NCBI GenBank assembly: GCA_964344495.1
Contig: CAYFNI010000049.1
Location: forward strand, 1-17,097
Length of the DNA: 17,097 bases
Source: UBA6136 sp964344495
GTDB taxonomy: Bacteria; Pseudomonadota; Gammaproteobacteria; Methylococcales; Methylococcaceae
Direction: 5' to 3'
Position 1 is the first letter of the stretch. The number at the start of each line of letters is the position of its first letter. Below the pieces are notes generated by a model, which saw only the letters and a list, made by a program, of their open reading frames with translations, ran no database searches and was not told where the DNA came from. Below are positions 1 to 8,441 of this stretch, in pieces. The position numbers and the translations under genes were made by a program.

Positions 1-36
1 GCACGGTCTGAGGAGGTTGGATATGTCTTTGAAAGA

Positions 37-112
37 TGGAGCCGGCGAAAGGATTCGAACCCTCGACCCGCGCATTACAAGTGCGCCGCTCTACCAACTG
101 AGCTACGCCGGC
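37..112 (-). tRNA. tRNA-Thr (anticodon TGT)
   Basis: Reading the minus strand gives a complete cloverleaf of 76 nt with an encoded CCA end. The 7-bp acceptor stem pairs GCCGGCG with CGCCGGC, with discriminator T before CCA. The D arm contains AGTTGGTAGA and the T loop is TTCGAAT. The anticodon loop CTTGTAA (plus strand 75-81) has TGT as anticodon, complementary to plus 77-79, and reads the threonine codon ACA. In many gammaproteobacteria a Thr(TGT) gene heads a tRNA cluster before tufB. No second tRNA is visible in the 36 bases left in the window, so a cluster cannot be confirmed. Confidence 0.97.
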
Positions 113-149
113 CAGGCGGACATGTTTCGGAATGATCTGAACAATGGCT

Positions 150-169
150 CGCTCAGGAGCCCCTGAGCG
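150..169 (-). other. Hairpin at the 5' end of the pre-tRNA transcript
   Basis: A perfect 8-bp inverted repeat (150-157 with 162-169, 4-base loop) starts within a base or two of the predicted transcription start. It has no following T run, so it is not a terminator. It could protect the 5' end of the precursor before RNase P cleavage or affect early elongation. The role is inference; the structure is seen. Confidence 0.5.
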
Positions 170-176
170 AAATGGG

Positions 177-205
177 ATTCTAACGGTTTAAGCCGGCTCT
201 GTGAA
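177..205 (-). promoter_or_regulatory. Sigma-70-type promoter of tRNA-Thr
   Basis: On the minus strand there is a -35 hexamer TTCACA (plus 200-205) and a -10 hexamer TAGAAT (plus 177-182) separated by exactly 17 bases. Each matches consensus at five of six positions. The start of transcription would be near 170, about 58 bases before the mature tRNA. This is among the best promoters visible in the window, as expected for a stable RNA gene. Confidence 0.7.
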
Positions 206-210
206 TCACT

Positions 211-224
211 ATGATCATGATCAT
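211..224. promoter_or_regulatory. 14-bp perfect palindrome, FNR-like operator candidate
   Basis: The sequence ATGATCATGATCAT is its own reverse complement and has the form TGAT-N4-ATCA, which is the core of CRP/FNR-family sites (FNR consensus TTGAT-N4-ATCAA); the outer T/A pair is changed to A/T. It sits just upstream of the tRNA promoter -35, centred near -47 relative to the tRNA start, and about 180 bases upstream of the predicted fixJ-like start. Binding is inference; it could also be a chance palindrome of overlapping GATC repeats. Confidence 0.3.
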
Positions 225-362
225 TGATCGGTTTTGCCCCCTATTGATGCAGTCTCTGTCCCGATCACAAATCTGGGCCAGGGTAGGCCTTGGTCGTTCG
301 GTTAGGGGCTGCTGCGAGATGGGTGTGGTTGGGTTGGCACGCGACATACGTAAATTGCGGGT

Positions 363-391
363 GTGACAATACAATCTCGACTCGCTATGAT
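363..391 (+). promoter_or_regulatory. Sigma-70-type promoter of the response regulator
   Basis: The -35 hexamer GTGACA (363-368) and the -10 hexamer TATGAT (386-391) are separated by 17 bases and each match consensus at five of six positions. The start would be near 398, leaving an untranslated leader of about 150 bases before the ATG at 548. This suggests that the regulator is transcribed on its own. Confidence 0.55.
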
Positions 392-547
392 CACACCGTT
401 GCGAGGCACTCCGCGCTCAACCTCAATGGATCGGGATCTTCAGCCTCCATTGACCGTCGAACGCATCAGCCGACTCAAGGGTTGGGCTTATGCTTCGATG
501 ATTCTGTGCCAGATTCAACCGTTTGCTGTTACCACTGAGAACCCAGC

Positions 548-1189
548 ATGACCACAGATAACCCACAGCCTACCGTGTATGTTGTTGATGACGATGCGGA
601 TATTCGCACGTCCATTCAATGGTTGCTTGAGTCGGTCGGGTTGAAGGTCGGTACCTTTGAGTCTGCAGAGGCATTTTTCGAGTCCGGGGCTTTTCGCGAG
701 CCCGGCTGCCTGCTGCTGGATGTGCGGATGCCCGGTATTGGCGGAATGCGACTCCTGGACAAGCTTAACGCGGAAGGCTCGGTGATGCCGGTGATTCTGC
801 TGACCGGATACGGTGAGGTATCGATGGCTGTCCAGAGCATGAAGAGCGGCGCGTTTGATTTCCTTGAAAAGCCTGTCAACCATCAGCGACTGATTGAACG
901 TGTACAGGAAGCCCTGGCGCAGGATGAGCAAAACCGTCAACGGGTGGCCGAATCATCCGAGACCGAGGCCATGCTGGCCCTCCTGACCAAACGCGAGCGG
1001 GAAATTCTGGACCATCTCGTCGAAGGACGTTCATCCCGCGTTGTGGCGGAAATTCTTGGGATCAGTGAACGGACGGTCGAAAAGCACCGCGAGCGGCTGA
1101 TCTCGAAAATGAATGCGCGTACCGTTGTTCAATTGGTTCGCCGGGTTACGGAATATCGCGCCAGTCAGGCCCGCCACGGTACATCCTGA
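548..1189 (+). CDS. FixJ-family two-component response regulator
   Basis: A 213-residue DNA-binding response regulator. The receiver domain (about 9-125) has the acidic cluster D14-D16, the phospho-acceptor D58 in LLLDVRMPG, T86 in the LLTGYG switch region and K108 in LEKPV, so it should accept phosphate normally. The C-terminal LuxR-type helix-turn-helix (about 146-205) carries LTKREREIL and ISERTVEKHR. This layout and length fit the FixJ/TtrR/TodT class, which usually pairs with a PAS-containing histidine kinase. No kinase gene lies beside it: a tRNA precedes it on the other strand and greB follows 124 bases later. Its signal and targets therefore cannot be read from the window. The ATG has a weak GAGAA site about eight bases upstream. 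Family assignment is secure; a specific gene name is not justified. Confidence 0.93.
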   Translation: MTTDNPQPTVYVVDDDADIRTSIQWLLESVGLKVGTFESAEAFFESGAFREPGCLLLDVRMPGIGGMRLLDKLNAEGSVMPVILLTGYGEVSMAVQSMKSGAFDFLEKPVNHQRLIERVQEALAQDEQNRQRVAESSETEAMLALLTKREREILDHLVEGRSSRVVAEILGISERTVEKHRERLISKMNARTVVQLVRRVTEYRASQARHGTS

Positions 1190-1267
1190 ACCTCTGCGGA
1201 CGCGGCCCGAACTGCGTCGGCACCTCCCCCTCCCTGACCCCATCGCGGAGGGGCGCGGCAGTAGGCT

Positions 1268-1276
1268 TGTTATACT
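1268..1276 (+). promoter_or_regulatory. Extended -10 promoter candidate of greB
   Basis: TG-T-TATACT is an extended -10 element (TGn followed by a five-of-six match to TATAAT). No -35 hexamer is evident at 17 bases, which extended -10 promoters tolerate. The start would be near 1283, about 30 bases before the greB ATG. A GC-rich inverted repeat (1227-1233 with 1247-1253, 13-base loop) lies just upstream and has no T run. Confidence 0.4.
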
Positions 1277-1313
1277 GCGTCAGTGTTTTACCTGACGCAT
1301 CGGATGGATCCCC

Positions 1314-1808
1314 ATGTCCCGCTGGCGGGCGCCCTCAGCCAAATCCTCTGCCTACATCACCCGCGACGGGGCCCAGCGACTGGAAACGGAACTCAAGGGG
1401 CTGTGGGAGCGACGCGCGGATGTCACCCGTCATCTGGCGGCCGCGGCTGCCGAAGGCGACCGTTCGGAAAATGCCGAATACATCTACCGCAAAAAGGAAT
1501 TGCGCGAGATTGACCGGCGGATTCGTTATCTCCAAAAACGCCTCCCCATATTGACGGTAGTAAGCCAGTTGCCGAGCGATCGAAGCAAGGTCTTTTTCGG
1601 CGCCTGGGTGACCCTCGAAAACGAATCGGGCGACACCTGCACCTACCGCATCGTGGGGCCGGATGAAATCGACCCGGCACATGGCTGGATCAGCATGGAT
1701 TCCCCCATGGCCCGAGCCCTGCTGAAGAAAAACCTCGATGACGAGATCACGGTGACCACGCCGGCTGGGCTGAACCGCTGGTTGATCCTCGGCATTCGCT
1801 ACGACTAG
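1314..1808 (+). CDS. greB: Transcription elongation factor GreB
   Basis: A 164-residue Gre factor, close to the 158 residues of E. coli GreB. It enters the secondary channel of backtracked RNA polymerase and stimulates cleavage of the RNA 3' end. The N-terminal coiled coil (about 16-80) has the acidic tip D49 and E52 in EGDRSENAEY, matching the residues that hold the catalytic Mg2+. The C-terminal FKBP-like domain has VFFGAWV, YRIVGPDEI and DSPMARALLKK. The basic loop residues RRIRYLQKRL point to GreB rather than GreA. It is followed by nadE after only 16 bases, so the two are probably co-transcribed. The start gives about eight extra residues before the conserved YITRDG; the ribosome site is weak. 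Confidence 0.95.
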   Translation: MSRWRAPSAKSSAYITRDGAQRLETELKGLWERRADVTRHLAAAAAEGDRSENAEYIYRKKELREIDRRIRYLQKRLPILTVVSQLPSDRSKVFFGAWVTLENESGDTCTYRIVGPDEIDPAHGWISMDSPMARALLKKNLDDEITVTTPAGLNRWLILGIRYD

Positions 1809-1824
1809 TCTTCTCGGAGCCCCA

Positions 1825-3441
1825 ATGACACTTTGCATTGCGATCGCGCAGCTCGACTTCATGGTGGGTGACATTGATGGCAACGCCCGCCGCATTCTGG
1901 CTGCCGCCGGGGAGGCCCGCGATCGCCTTGGCGCGCAGGCCATCGTGTTCCCGGAACTGACCCTCTCCGGCTACCCCCCCGAAGATCTCGTTCTGCGCCG
2001 TGATTTTCTGGCGCGGGTCGAGACTGTTCTGCAGGGCCTCGCCGCCGAACTGGCCGGTATAACGGCCATCGTCGGCTTTCCGGAGGCTGCTGATGAGGGC
2101 GTCTACAACAGTGCGGCGGTGCTGGAGGGCGGCGCCATACGACACGTGTACCGCAAGCAGTGCTTGCCGAATTACGGCGTGTTCGATGAAAAACGCTACT
2201 TTCAGCCGGGGCGGGATTCGTGCGTGTTCGAACTGGCCGGCGTGGCGGTCGGCCTCACCATTTGCGAAGACATCTGGCACCCGGGTCCGGTCGAAGCGGC
2301 GGCCCGCGCCGGCGCCCGATTGATTCTGAATCTCAACGCCTCCCCGTATCAGGCCGGGAAGCTGCGGGAACGCGAGGCGGCCGTGCGGGAACGCATCGCA
2401 ATCGCCGGCGTGCCGTTGGTGTATGCGAATCTGGTGGGAGGGCAGGATGAGCTGGTATTCGACGGTGGCTCGTTTGTCATGGATTGCCATGGGAGCATTC
2501 GGGCGCACGCACCGGAGTTCACCGAAACCCTCATGGCGGTCACCTTCGATGGCGACGACCGGCTCCAACCGCTCCCGGGCCCGCTGACGCCGCCCCTGGC
2601 GGATGATGCCAGCATTTACCGGGCGCTGGTGACTGGCATTCGCGACTATGTAACCAAGAACCGTTTCAAGGGCGCCGTGCTGGGGCTGTCTGGCGGGATC
2701 GATTCGGCCCTCACGCTGGCTCTGGCGTGCGACGCGTTGGGGGCCGATCGGGTCGAAGCGGTGCTGATGCCTTCGCGCTACACGGCTGACATGAGCAATG
2801 AAGATGCCGTACTCGAGGCGGAAGCCCTGGGCTGTCGGCATCACATCCTGCCGATTGAGCCGGCCTTCAACACCTTCCTCGACATGCTCGCTCCCAGTTT
2901 TGCCGGTCTGCCGCCGGACACCACCGAGGAAAACATTCAGGCACGCTGTCGCGGTCTGTTGCTGATGGCGTTCTCCAACAAGACCGGCAAGATTCTGCTC
3001 ACCACCGGCAACAAAAGCGAAATGAGCGTCGGCTATGCCACCCTCTACGGAGATATGGCGGGAGGCTTTGCCCCGCTCAAGGATGTGCCGAAAATGCTCG
3101 TCTACCGGCTGGCGGAGTACCGCAACAGCCTGTCACCGGTCATCCCGCAGCGTGTCATCGATCGGCCGCCGTCGGCCGAATTGCGTCCTGATCAGACCGA
3201 TCAGGACTCGTTGCCGCCCTACCCGATTCTGGATGCGATTCTTGAGCGCTATATCGAACGCGATGAGTCCGTCGCCGACATCATTGCGGCCGGCTATCCC
3301 GAGTCCGACGTCATCCGCGTTGCCGCGATGGTCGATCGCAACGAATACAAGCGCCGTCAGGCGCCGCCGGGGGTCAAAATCAGCCGCCGTGCCTTCGGTC
3401 GGGATCGGCGCTATCCCATGACCCATGGTTTTGGCCGATAA
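1825..3441 (+). CDS. nadE: Glutamine-dependent NAD+ synthetase
   Basis: A 538-residue two-domain enzyme that makes NAD+ from nicotinic acid adenine dinucleotide, ATP and glutamine in the cytoplasm. The N-terminal nitrilase-type amidase domain (about 1-260) carries the triad E44 (in FPELTLSGYPPEDL), K111 (in VYRKQCLPNYGVFDEKRYF) and C147 (in TICEDIW). It releases ammonia from glutamine. The C-terminal adenylating domain has the PP-loop SGGIDS at 289-294 and the NAD-synthase segments NKTGKILLTTGNKSE and YGDMAGGFAPLKDVPK. The length is that of the fused form, unlike the 275-residue ammonia-dependent enzyme of E. coli. A CGGAG site precedes the ATG at a suitable distance. It sits between greB and the lipoprotein gene on the same strand. 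Confidence 0.97.
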   Translation: MTLCIAIAQLDFMVGDIDGNARRILAAAGEARDRLGAQAIVFPELTLSGYPPEDLVLRRDFLARVETVLQGLAAELAGITAIVGFPEAADEGVYNSAAVLEGGAIRHVYRKQCLPNYGVFDEKRYFQPGRDSCVFELAGVAVGLTICEDIWHPGPVEAAARAGARLILNLNASPYQAGKLREREAAVRERIAIAGVPLVYANLVGGQDELVFDGGSFVMDCHGSIRAHAPEFTETLMAVTFDGDDRLQPLPGPLTPPLADDASIYRALVTGIRDYVTKNRFKGAVLGLSGGIDSALTLALACDALGADRVEAVLMPSRYTADMSNEDAVLEAEALGCRHHILPIEPAFNTFLDMLAPSFAGLPPDTTEENIQARCRGLLLMAFSNKTGKILLTTGNKSEMSVGYATLYGDMAGGFAPLKDVPKMLVYRLAEYRNSLSPVIPQRVIDRPPSAELRPDQTDQDSLPPYPILDAILERYIERDESVADIIAAGYPESDVIRVAAMVDRNEYKRRQAPPGVKISRRAFGRDRRYPMTHGFGR

Positions 3442-3477
3442 AAATGGCGTGACGATTCGCAAACGAAAGGAGTAATC

Positions 3478-3510
3478 TTGGCCCGAGGCTTACTCGGGAG
3501 GTGCAGATGA
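3478..3510 (+). CDS. Possible 10-codon leader peptide ahead of the DUF4136 lipoprotein
   Basis: A TTG codon at 3478 is preceded by AAAGGAG (3466-3472) with a five-base gap, one of the better Shine-Dalgarno sites in the window. The frame reads MARGLLGRCR and stops at TGA 3508-3510, which overlaps the lipoprotein ATG as ATGA. The frame spans the hairpin that covers the lipoprotein ribosome site, so translating it would melt that hairpin and could couple translation. The sequence facts are direct; that the peptide is made is inference, and TTG is a weak start. Confidence 0.3.
   Translation: MARGLLGRCR
3482..3498 (+). promoter_or_regulatory. Hairpin overlapping the lipoprotein ribosome binding site
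   Basis: CCCGAG (3482-3487) pairs perfectly with CTCGGG (3493-3498) across a five-base loop. The 3' arm contains the first three bases of the GGGAGG Shine-Dalgarno (3496-3501) that serves the ATG at 3507. The structure should therefore reduce initiation at that ATG unless it is opened. Confidence 0.4.
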
Positions 3511-4130
3511 AAGTATCCGGCCGCGTCTGGCTAGGTTTGTTGAGTGCGCTGCTGGCTGCCTGCGCCGCCAAGACACCGCACATTCAGAGTGACTACGCCC
3601 GTCAGTTCGACTTCAAGCAATTGCACGCCTGGGACTGGGCGCCGCAAAGTGCGACATTGGAGACGGATGCTGCGGCCAAGACAGCGGAGCGCATCCAGCT
3701 GGATGCGCTGGTCAAGAGCCACATCGAACAAACCCTGCAACAGAAGGGCTTCAGGCACACGGGAGGCAAGCCGGACTTTACGGTGGCGTGGTCATTCGGC
3801 GAATGGCAACTGGATCGTCACACCAATCCGAACGGTGGCTATGGCGCGGTCGGCCTGGCCTTCCCGGGGCAGCACGGGTCGTTGTTGCCAAACGAAAAGG
3901 ATGGTCGGGTTCCGCCGCCGTCCGAAAACCCCTACACGTCCAAGTACGAGGAAGCCAAACTCGAAGTGGCGATCGTCGACGTCGCCAGTGCGCGCGTGAT
4001 CTGGAATGCCACGGTGACCGACGATACCGATTTCGGCTACTTCAAGGCCAGCCAGCGTGACCGCATTGGCAAGGCCGTCGATACACTCCTGAGTGGCTTT
4101 CCGCCCGGCATAACCGGGATGGCGCCCTGA
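3507..4130 (+). CDS. DUF4136 family lipoprotein
   Basis: A 207-residue predicted lipoprotein. Its signal peptide MKVSGRVWLGLLSALLAAC ends in a lipobox with C19 as the lipidated residue; with alanine after the cysteine, sorting to the outer membrane is plausible. The mature protein begins with the DUF4136 pattern (YARQFDFKQLHAWDWAPQ) and continues with the typical alternating strand segment before IVDVASARVIWNATVTDD. No enzymatic role is known to me for the family. I chose ATG 3507 over GTG 3501 because GTG 3501 lies inside the GGGAGG ribosome site, which is five bases from ATG 3507. It lies 65 bases after nadE and 29 before sorA on the same strand. A link to sulfite oxidation is possible only by position. 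Confidence 0.88.
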   Translation: MKVSGRVWLGLLSALLAACAAKTPHIQSDYARQFDFKQLHAWDWAPQSATLETDAAAKTAERIQLDALVKSHIEQTLQQKGFRHTGGKPDFTVAWSFGEWQLDRHTNPNGGYGAVGLAFPGQHGSLLPNEKDGRVPPPSENPYTSKYEEAKLEVAIVDVASARVIWNATVTDDTDFGYFKASQRDRIGKAVDTLLSGFPPGITGMAP

Positions 4131-4159
4131 AAAATCCATCAGCGACATGAGGAACACCG

Positions 4160-5407
4160 ATGGCCGATCAGCGATCCGCGCGCCCGTCTGAGCGCCGTCT
4201 TTTCCTGCAACGCGTGAGCGCGCTTGGGGTGGGAGCGGCCCTTTCGCCCTGGTCGCTGAGGGCATTGGGCGAGCAGAATGCACAGACGATTCTGCTGCCG
4301 TTCGAAAATGGCGCGCGTGCGCTGGAGGCGTTTCCCCAGAAGCGGCCGTTGATCGTCCAGACCACGCGTCCGCCCCAGCTGGAGACGCCCTTCAGCGTGT
4401 TCAATGAAGGGCTGTTGACTCCCAATGACGCCTTCTTCGTTCGCTATCACTGGAGCGGCATCCCGACCTCGATCGATCCGGCCCAGTATCGGGTGCGCAT
4501 TGGTGGCAAGGTGCGTACGCCCTTGACCCTGTCGCTTGATGAGCTCAAGCGTCTGGCGGATCCGGTGGACCTGGTGGCGGTCAATCAGTGCTCCGGGAAC
4601 AGTCGTGGCTTCTTCAGCCCGCGTACCCCCGGTGGTCAGCTGGCCCATGGGGCCATGGGTAATGCCCGCTGGACCGGCATCCCGCTCAAGACCGTGCTGG
4701 AAAAAGCGGGGCTTCAGGCCGGTGCGGTACAGGTCAGCTTCAATGGTCTGGATCAGCCGCCGCTGGGTGACGGGCCAGATGTCCAGAAGGCGCTGCCGAT
4801 CGAGCACGCGCTGGATGGCGAGGTCATGCTCGCCTGGAGCATGAACGGCGCTGACTTGCCGATGTTGAACGGCTATCCGCTGCGGTTGATCGTGCCGGGC
4901 TATTTCGGCACCTATTGGGTCAAGCACGTGACAGAGATCGAGGTGCTTGACCATCCCTTTGACGGATACTGGCTGGGTACGGGCTATCGCGTGCCCGATA
5001 ACGACTGTGAATGCGTGCCACCCGGCACACGGCCGGATCGGTGGCGTCCGGTCGGTCAGTTCCGGGTGCGCTCCTTCCTGACCAGCCTGACGGATGGCGC
5101 TACGTTGACGGCTGGGCGTGAAGTTTTGTTGCGCGGAATTGCATTCGACGGTGGTCATGGCATTCGCGGCGTCGCGGTGTCCACGGATGGCGGCCAGAAC
5201 TGGGCGCCTGCGCGTTTGGGCGAAAGCCTGGGGCGCTTCTCGTTCCGCGAATGGACGCTGCCCTTCACGCCCGCGCGCCAGGGGCCACTTGAGATCCGCG
5301 TGCGGGCTGAGAGTCAGTCGGGTGAGATTCAGCCGCTGCTGGCGAGTTGGAATCCCGCCGGCTACAAACGCAACGTGGCGGAAACCACCCGCCTGAGGGT
5401 TGAGTAA
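4160..5407 (+). CDS. sorA: Sulfite dehydrogenase (cytochrome c), molybdopterin subunit SorA
   Basis: A 415-residue sulfite-oxidase-family enzyme expected to oxidise sulfite to sulfate in the periplasm. The N terminus is a Tat signal: ERRLFLQR (11-18) followed by a hydrophobic stretch. The molybdopterin domain has C144 in NQCSGNSR as the molybdenum ligand. Active-site residues reported for Starkeya novella SorA (R55, H57, C104, R109, Y236, from memory) all occur here at a constant offset of 40: R95, H97, C144, R149 and Y276. That supports SorA rather than a distant relative such as YedY. The C-terminal immunoglobulin-like dimerisation domain (about 300-415) ends in NPAGYKRNVAETTRLRVE. The next gene encodes a monohaem cytochrome and starts on the last base of the TAA, so the two are translationally coupled. 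SoxC is the main alternative, but its partner SoxD is larger and dihaem. A GAGGAAC site precedes the ATG. Confidence 0.9.
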   Translation: MADQRSARPSERRLFLQRVSALGVGAALSPWSLRALGEQNAQTILLPFENGARALEAFPQKRPLIVQTTRPPQLETPFSVFNEGLLTPNDAFFVRYHWSGIPTSIDPAQYRVRIGGKVRTPLTLSLDELKRLADPVDLVAVNQCSGNSRGFFSPRTPGGQLAHGAMGNARWTGIPLKTVLEKAGLQAGAVQVSFNGLDQPPLGDGPDVQKALPIEHALDGEVMLAWSMNGADLPMLNGYPLRLIVPGYFGTYWVKHVTEIEVLDHPFDGYWLGTGYRVPDNDCECVPPGTRPDRWRPVGQFRVRSFLTSLTDGATLTAGREVLLRGIAFDGGHGIRGVAVSTDGGQNWAPARLGESLGRFSFREWTLPFTPARQGPLEIRVRAESQSGEIQPLLASWNPAGYKRNVAETTRLRVE

Positions 5408-5769
5408 TGGCTGCCGTCAGGACACGTTGGTCGAGCATCCTCTCTGCGGCTTGTCTGCTGCTGTCAGTGGTGCCAGCCTGGGCGCAGGAGATTCGCCTGC
5501 CGCAGGAAAGCGCTCGCTATGTCGCCAGTGATCTGCCGGGTTATAAGCGGGTGCAGCAGAATTGCCTGGTCTGCCATTCCGCTGAGTACGTTCTCAATCA
5601 GCCGCATGATCTGGGTCGTGAGTATTGGGATGCCACGGTGCGCAAGATGAAACAGCCGTTTGGCGCTTTCTTTGCCGATGAGGACATTGCGCCGATGGTC
5701 GATTATCTGGTCAAGACCTATGGGGCCGAACGTCAAGGAGCCGACGGGTCGGGGCAGCCGAAGCCTTGA
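5407..5769 (+). CDS. sorB: Monohaem cytochrome c subunit of sulfite dehydrogenase, SorB-like
   Basis: A 120-residue cytochrome c with a Sec signal peptide; cleavage is likely after A26 in AWAQE, leaving about 94 residues. One haem motif is present, C53-LV-C56-H57. M81 in RKMKQPFG is the likely second axial ligand; M97 is the alternative. The tail DIAPMVDYLVKTYG is the usual C-terminal helix of small c-type cytochromes. The ATG overlaps the sorA stop codon by one base, which suggests a stoichiometric complex. By analogy with SorAB it takes electrons from the molybdenum centre and passes them to a soluble cytochrome c or the terminal oxidase. The partner gene makes the assignment much firmer than the sequence alone would. 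Confidence 0.87.
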   Translation: MAAVRTRWSSILSAACLLLSVVPAWAQEIRLPQESARYVASDLPGYKRVQQNCLVCHSAEYVLNQPHDLGREYWDATVRKMKQPFGAFFADEDIAPMVDYLVKTYGAERQGADGSGQPKP

Positions 5770-6173
5770 GTGCGCCCCGGTTGATGCCGCTGCTGCGGCG
5801 CTGGACCGAGGTGCCGGAACGGCACATCGAGGAACGGTGCTGGATCCGAGAACTGGATAACCAGGCCGATAACCCGCAGCTTTCGATTGCACATGCCCGG
5901 GTCGAACCGGGGATCGTCACCCGCTGGCACCGGCTGGCCGGCATCACCGAGCGCTATGTCATTCTCTCGGGTACGGGACGCGTGGAAGTCGGCGATTTGC
6001 CGCCGGCGGATGTCCGGCCGGGCGATGTGGTCGTGATTCCGCCTGACTGTCCGCAGCGGATTGCCAATACCGGGACCGACGATCTCTGCTTTCTCGCCAT
6101 CTGCAGCCCGCGCTTCCAGCCGGAGGCCTACGGCGATCTCGATCCCGATCCGTCCGACACCGTGCCGGTCTAA
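5766..6173 (+). CDS. Small cupin-domain protein
   Basis: A 135-residue single-domain cupin with no signal peptide. Cupin motif 1 aligns as G49 - H55 - L57 - E62 - G69 and motif 2 as G86 - P92 - Q97 - N101. Two of the four usual metal ligands are therefore replaced (second His to Leu57, motif-2 His to Gln97), while H55 and E62 remain. Function is unknown; it may bind a small molecule or an atypical metal site. The TTG start overlaps the sorB TGA (TTGA), suggesting coupling. The in-frame ATG at 5784 is an alternative that would shorten it by six residues; neither has a strong ribosome site. It is the last gene before the terminator at 6182. Confidence 0.8.
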   Translation: MSAPRLMPLLRRWTEVPERHIEERCWIRELDNQADNPQLSIAHARVEPGIVTRWHRLAGITERYVILSGTGRVEVGDLPPADVRPGDVVVIPPDCPQRIANTGTDDLCFLAICSPRFQPEAYGDLDPDPSDTVPV

Positions 6174-6181
6174 GCACAAAA

Positions 6182-6213
6182 AAGCGGCCCACCCATGACT
6201 GGGTGGGCCGCTT
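6182..6213 (-). terminator. Rho-independent terminator for fusA, probably bidirectional
   Basis: A perfect 13-bp stem (6182-6194 with 6201-6213) closes a six-base loop. On the minus strand it is followed by a run of six T, so it terminates transcription coming from fusA. On the plus strand the tail is only CTTCCTG, but the stem is strong enough that it may also stop transcripts from the sorAB-cupin side; the two units converge here. Confidence 0.9.
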
Positions 6214-6222
6214 CCTGATGCC

Positions 6223-6261
6223 CCCCCGCCCTCGAACGCCGGTCAGCGTCAGGGGCGGGGG
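6223..6261 (-). other. Second hairpin in the fusA 3' untranslated region
   Basis: A perfect 9-bp GC stem (6223-6231 with 6253-6261) lies between the fusA stop codon and the main terminator, with a 21-base loop that itself holds a short ACGC/GCGT pairing. It has no T run. It may stabilise the mRNA 3' end or be a decayed repeat element. Confidence 0.45.
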
Positions 6262-6272
6262 TGAATGGCCGC

Positions 6273-8357
<2,085 letters not shown>

Positions 8358-8441
8358 GTCTCTGTTCTAACGGGTTGAATGCAAAAGGATGGATGGAGCC
8401 GCAATGCCCAAAGCGTCTAGGCTTTGAAGGGAATCGAGAAG

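Larger units (their letters stand above)
206..547. other. Divergent intergenic region between tRNA-Thr and the response regulator
   Basis: This gap of about 340 bases separates the minus-strand tRNA promoter from the plus-strand response regulator. It holds the palindrome at 211-224 and a promoter for the regulator at 363-391. Open frames here are short and lack a good ribosome site, so I do not call a gene. The stretch from about 398 to 547 would be a leader of roughly 150 bases; I see no known riboswitch in it. Confidence 0.6.

Noticed and set aside
1..36. Second tRNA after tRNA-Thr
   Set aside because: No acceptor stem or other tRNA feature is visible in the remaining bases; a cluster may continue beyond the edge but cannot be shown.
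325..361. Sigma-54 promoter suggested by TTGGCAC near 332
   Set aside because: The required GC element does not occur at the correct 10-base spacing.
1227..1253. Terminator after the response regulator
   Set aside because: CCCCTCC/GGAGGGG can pair but the loop is 13 bases and no T run follows, so it is not supported as an intrinsic terminator.
1747..2844. A 365-codon minus-strand frame opposite nadE
   Set aside because: Antisense to a clear NadE with all catalytic residues; low-complexity composition typical of a shadow frame.
3501..3506. GTG start at 3501 for the DUF4136 lipoprotein
   Set aside because: The GTG overlaps the GGGAGG that serves ATG 3507 and would leave no usable ribosome site.
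4139..5158. A 339-codon minus-strand frame opposite sorA
   Set aside because: SorA on the plus strand has the Tat signal and all active-site residues; the antisense frame has no recognisable motif.
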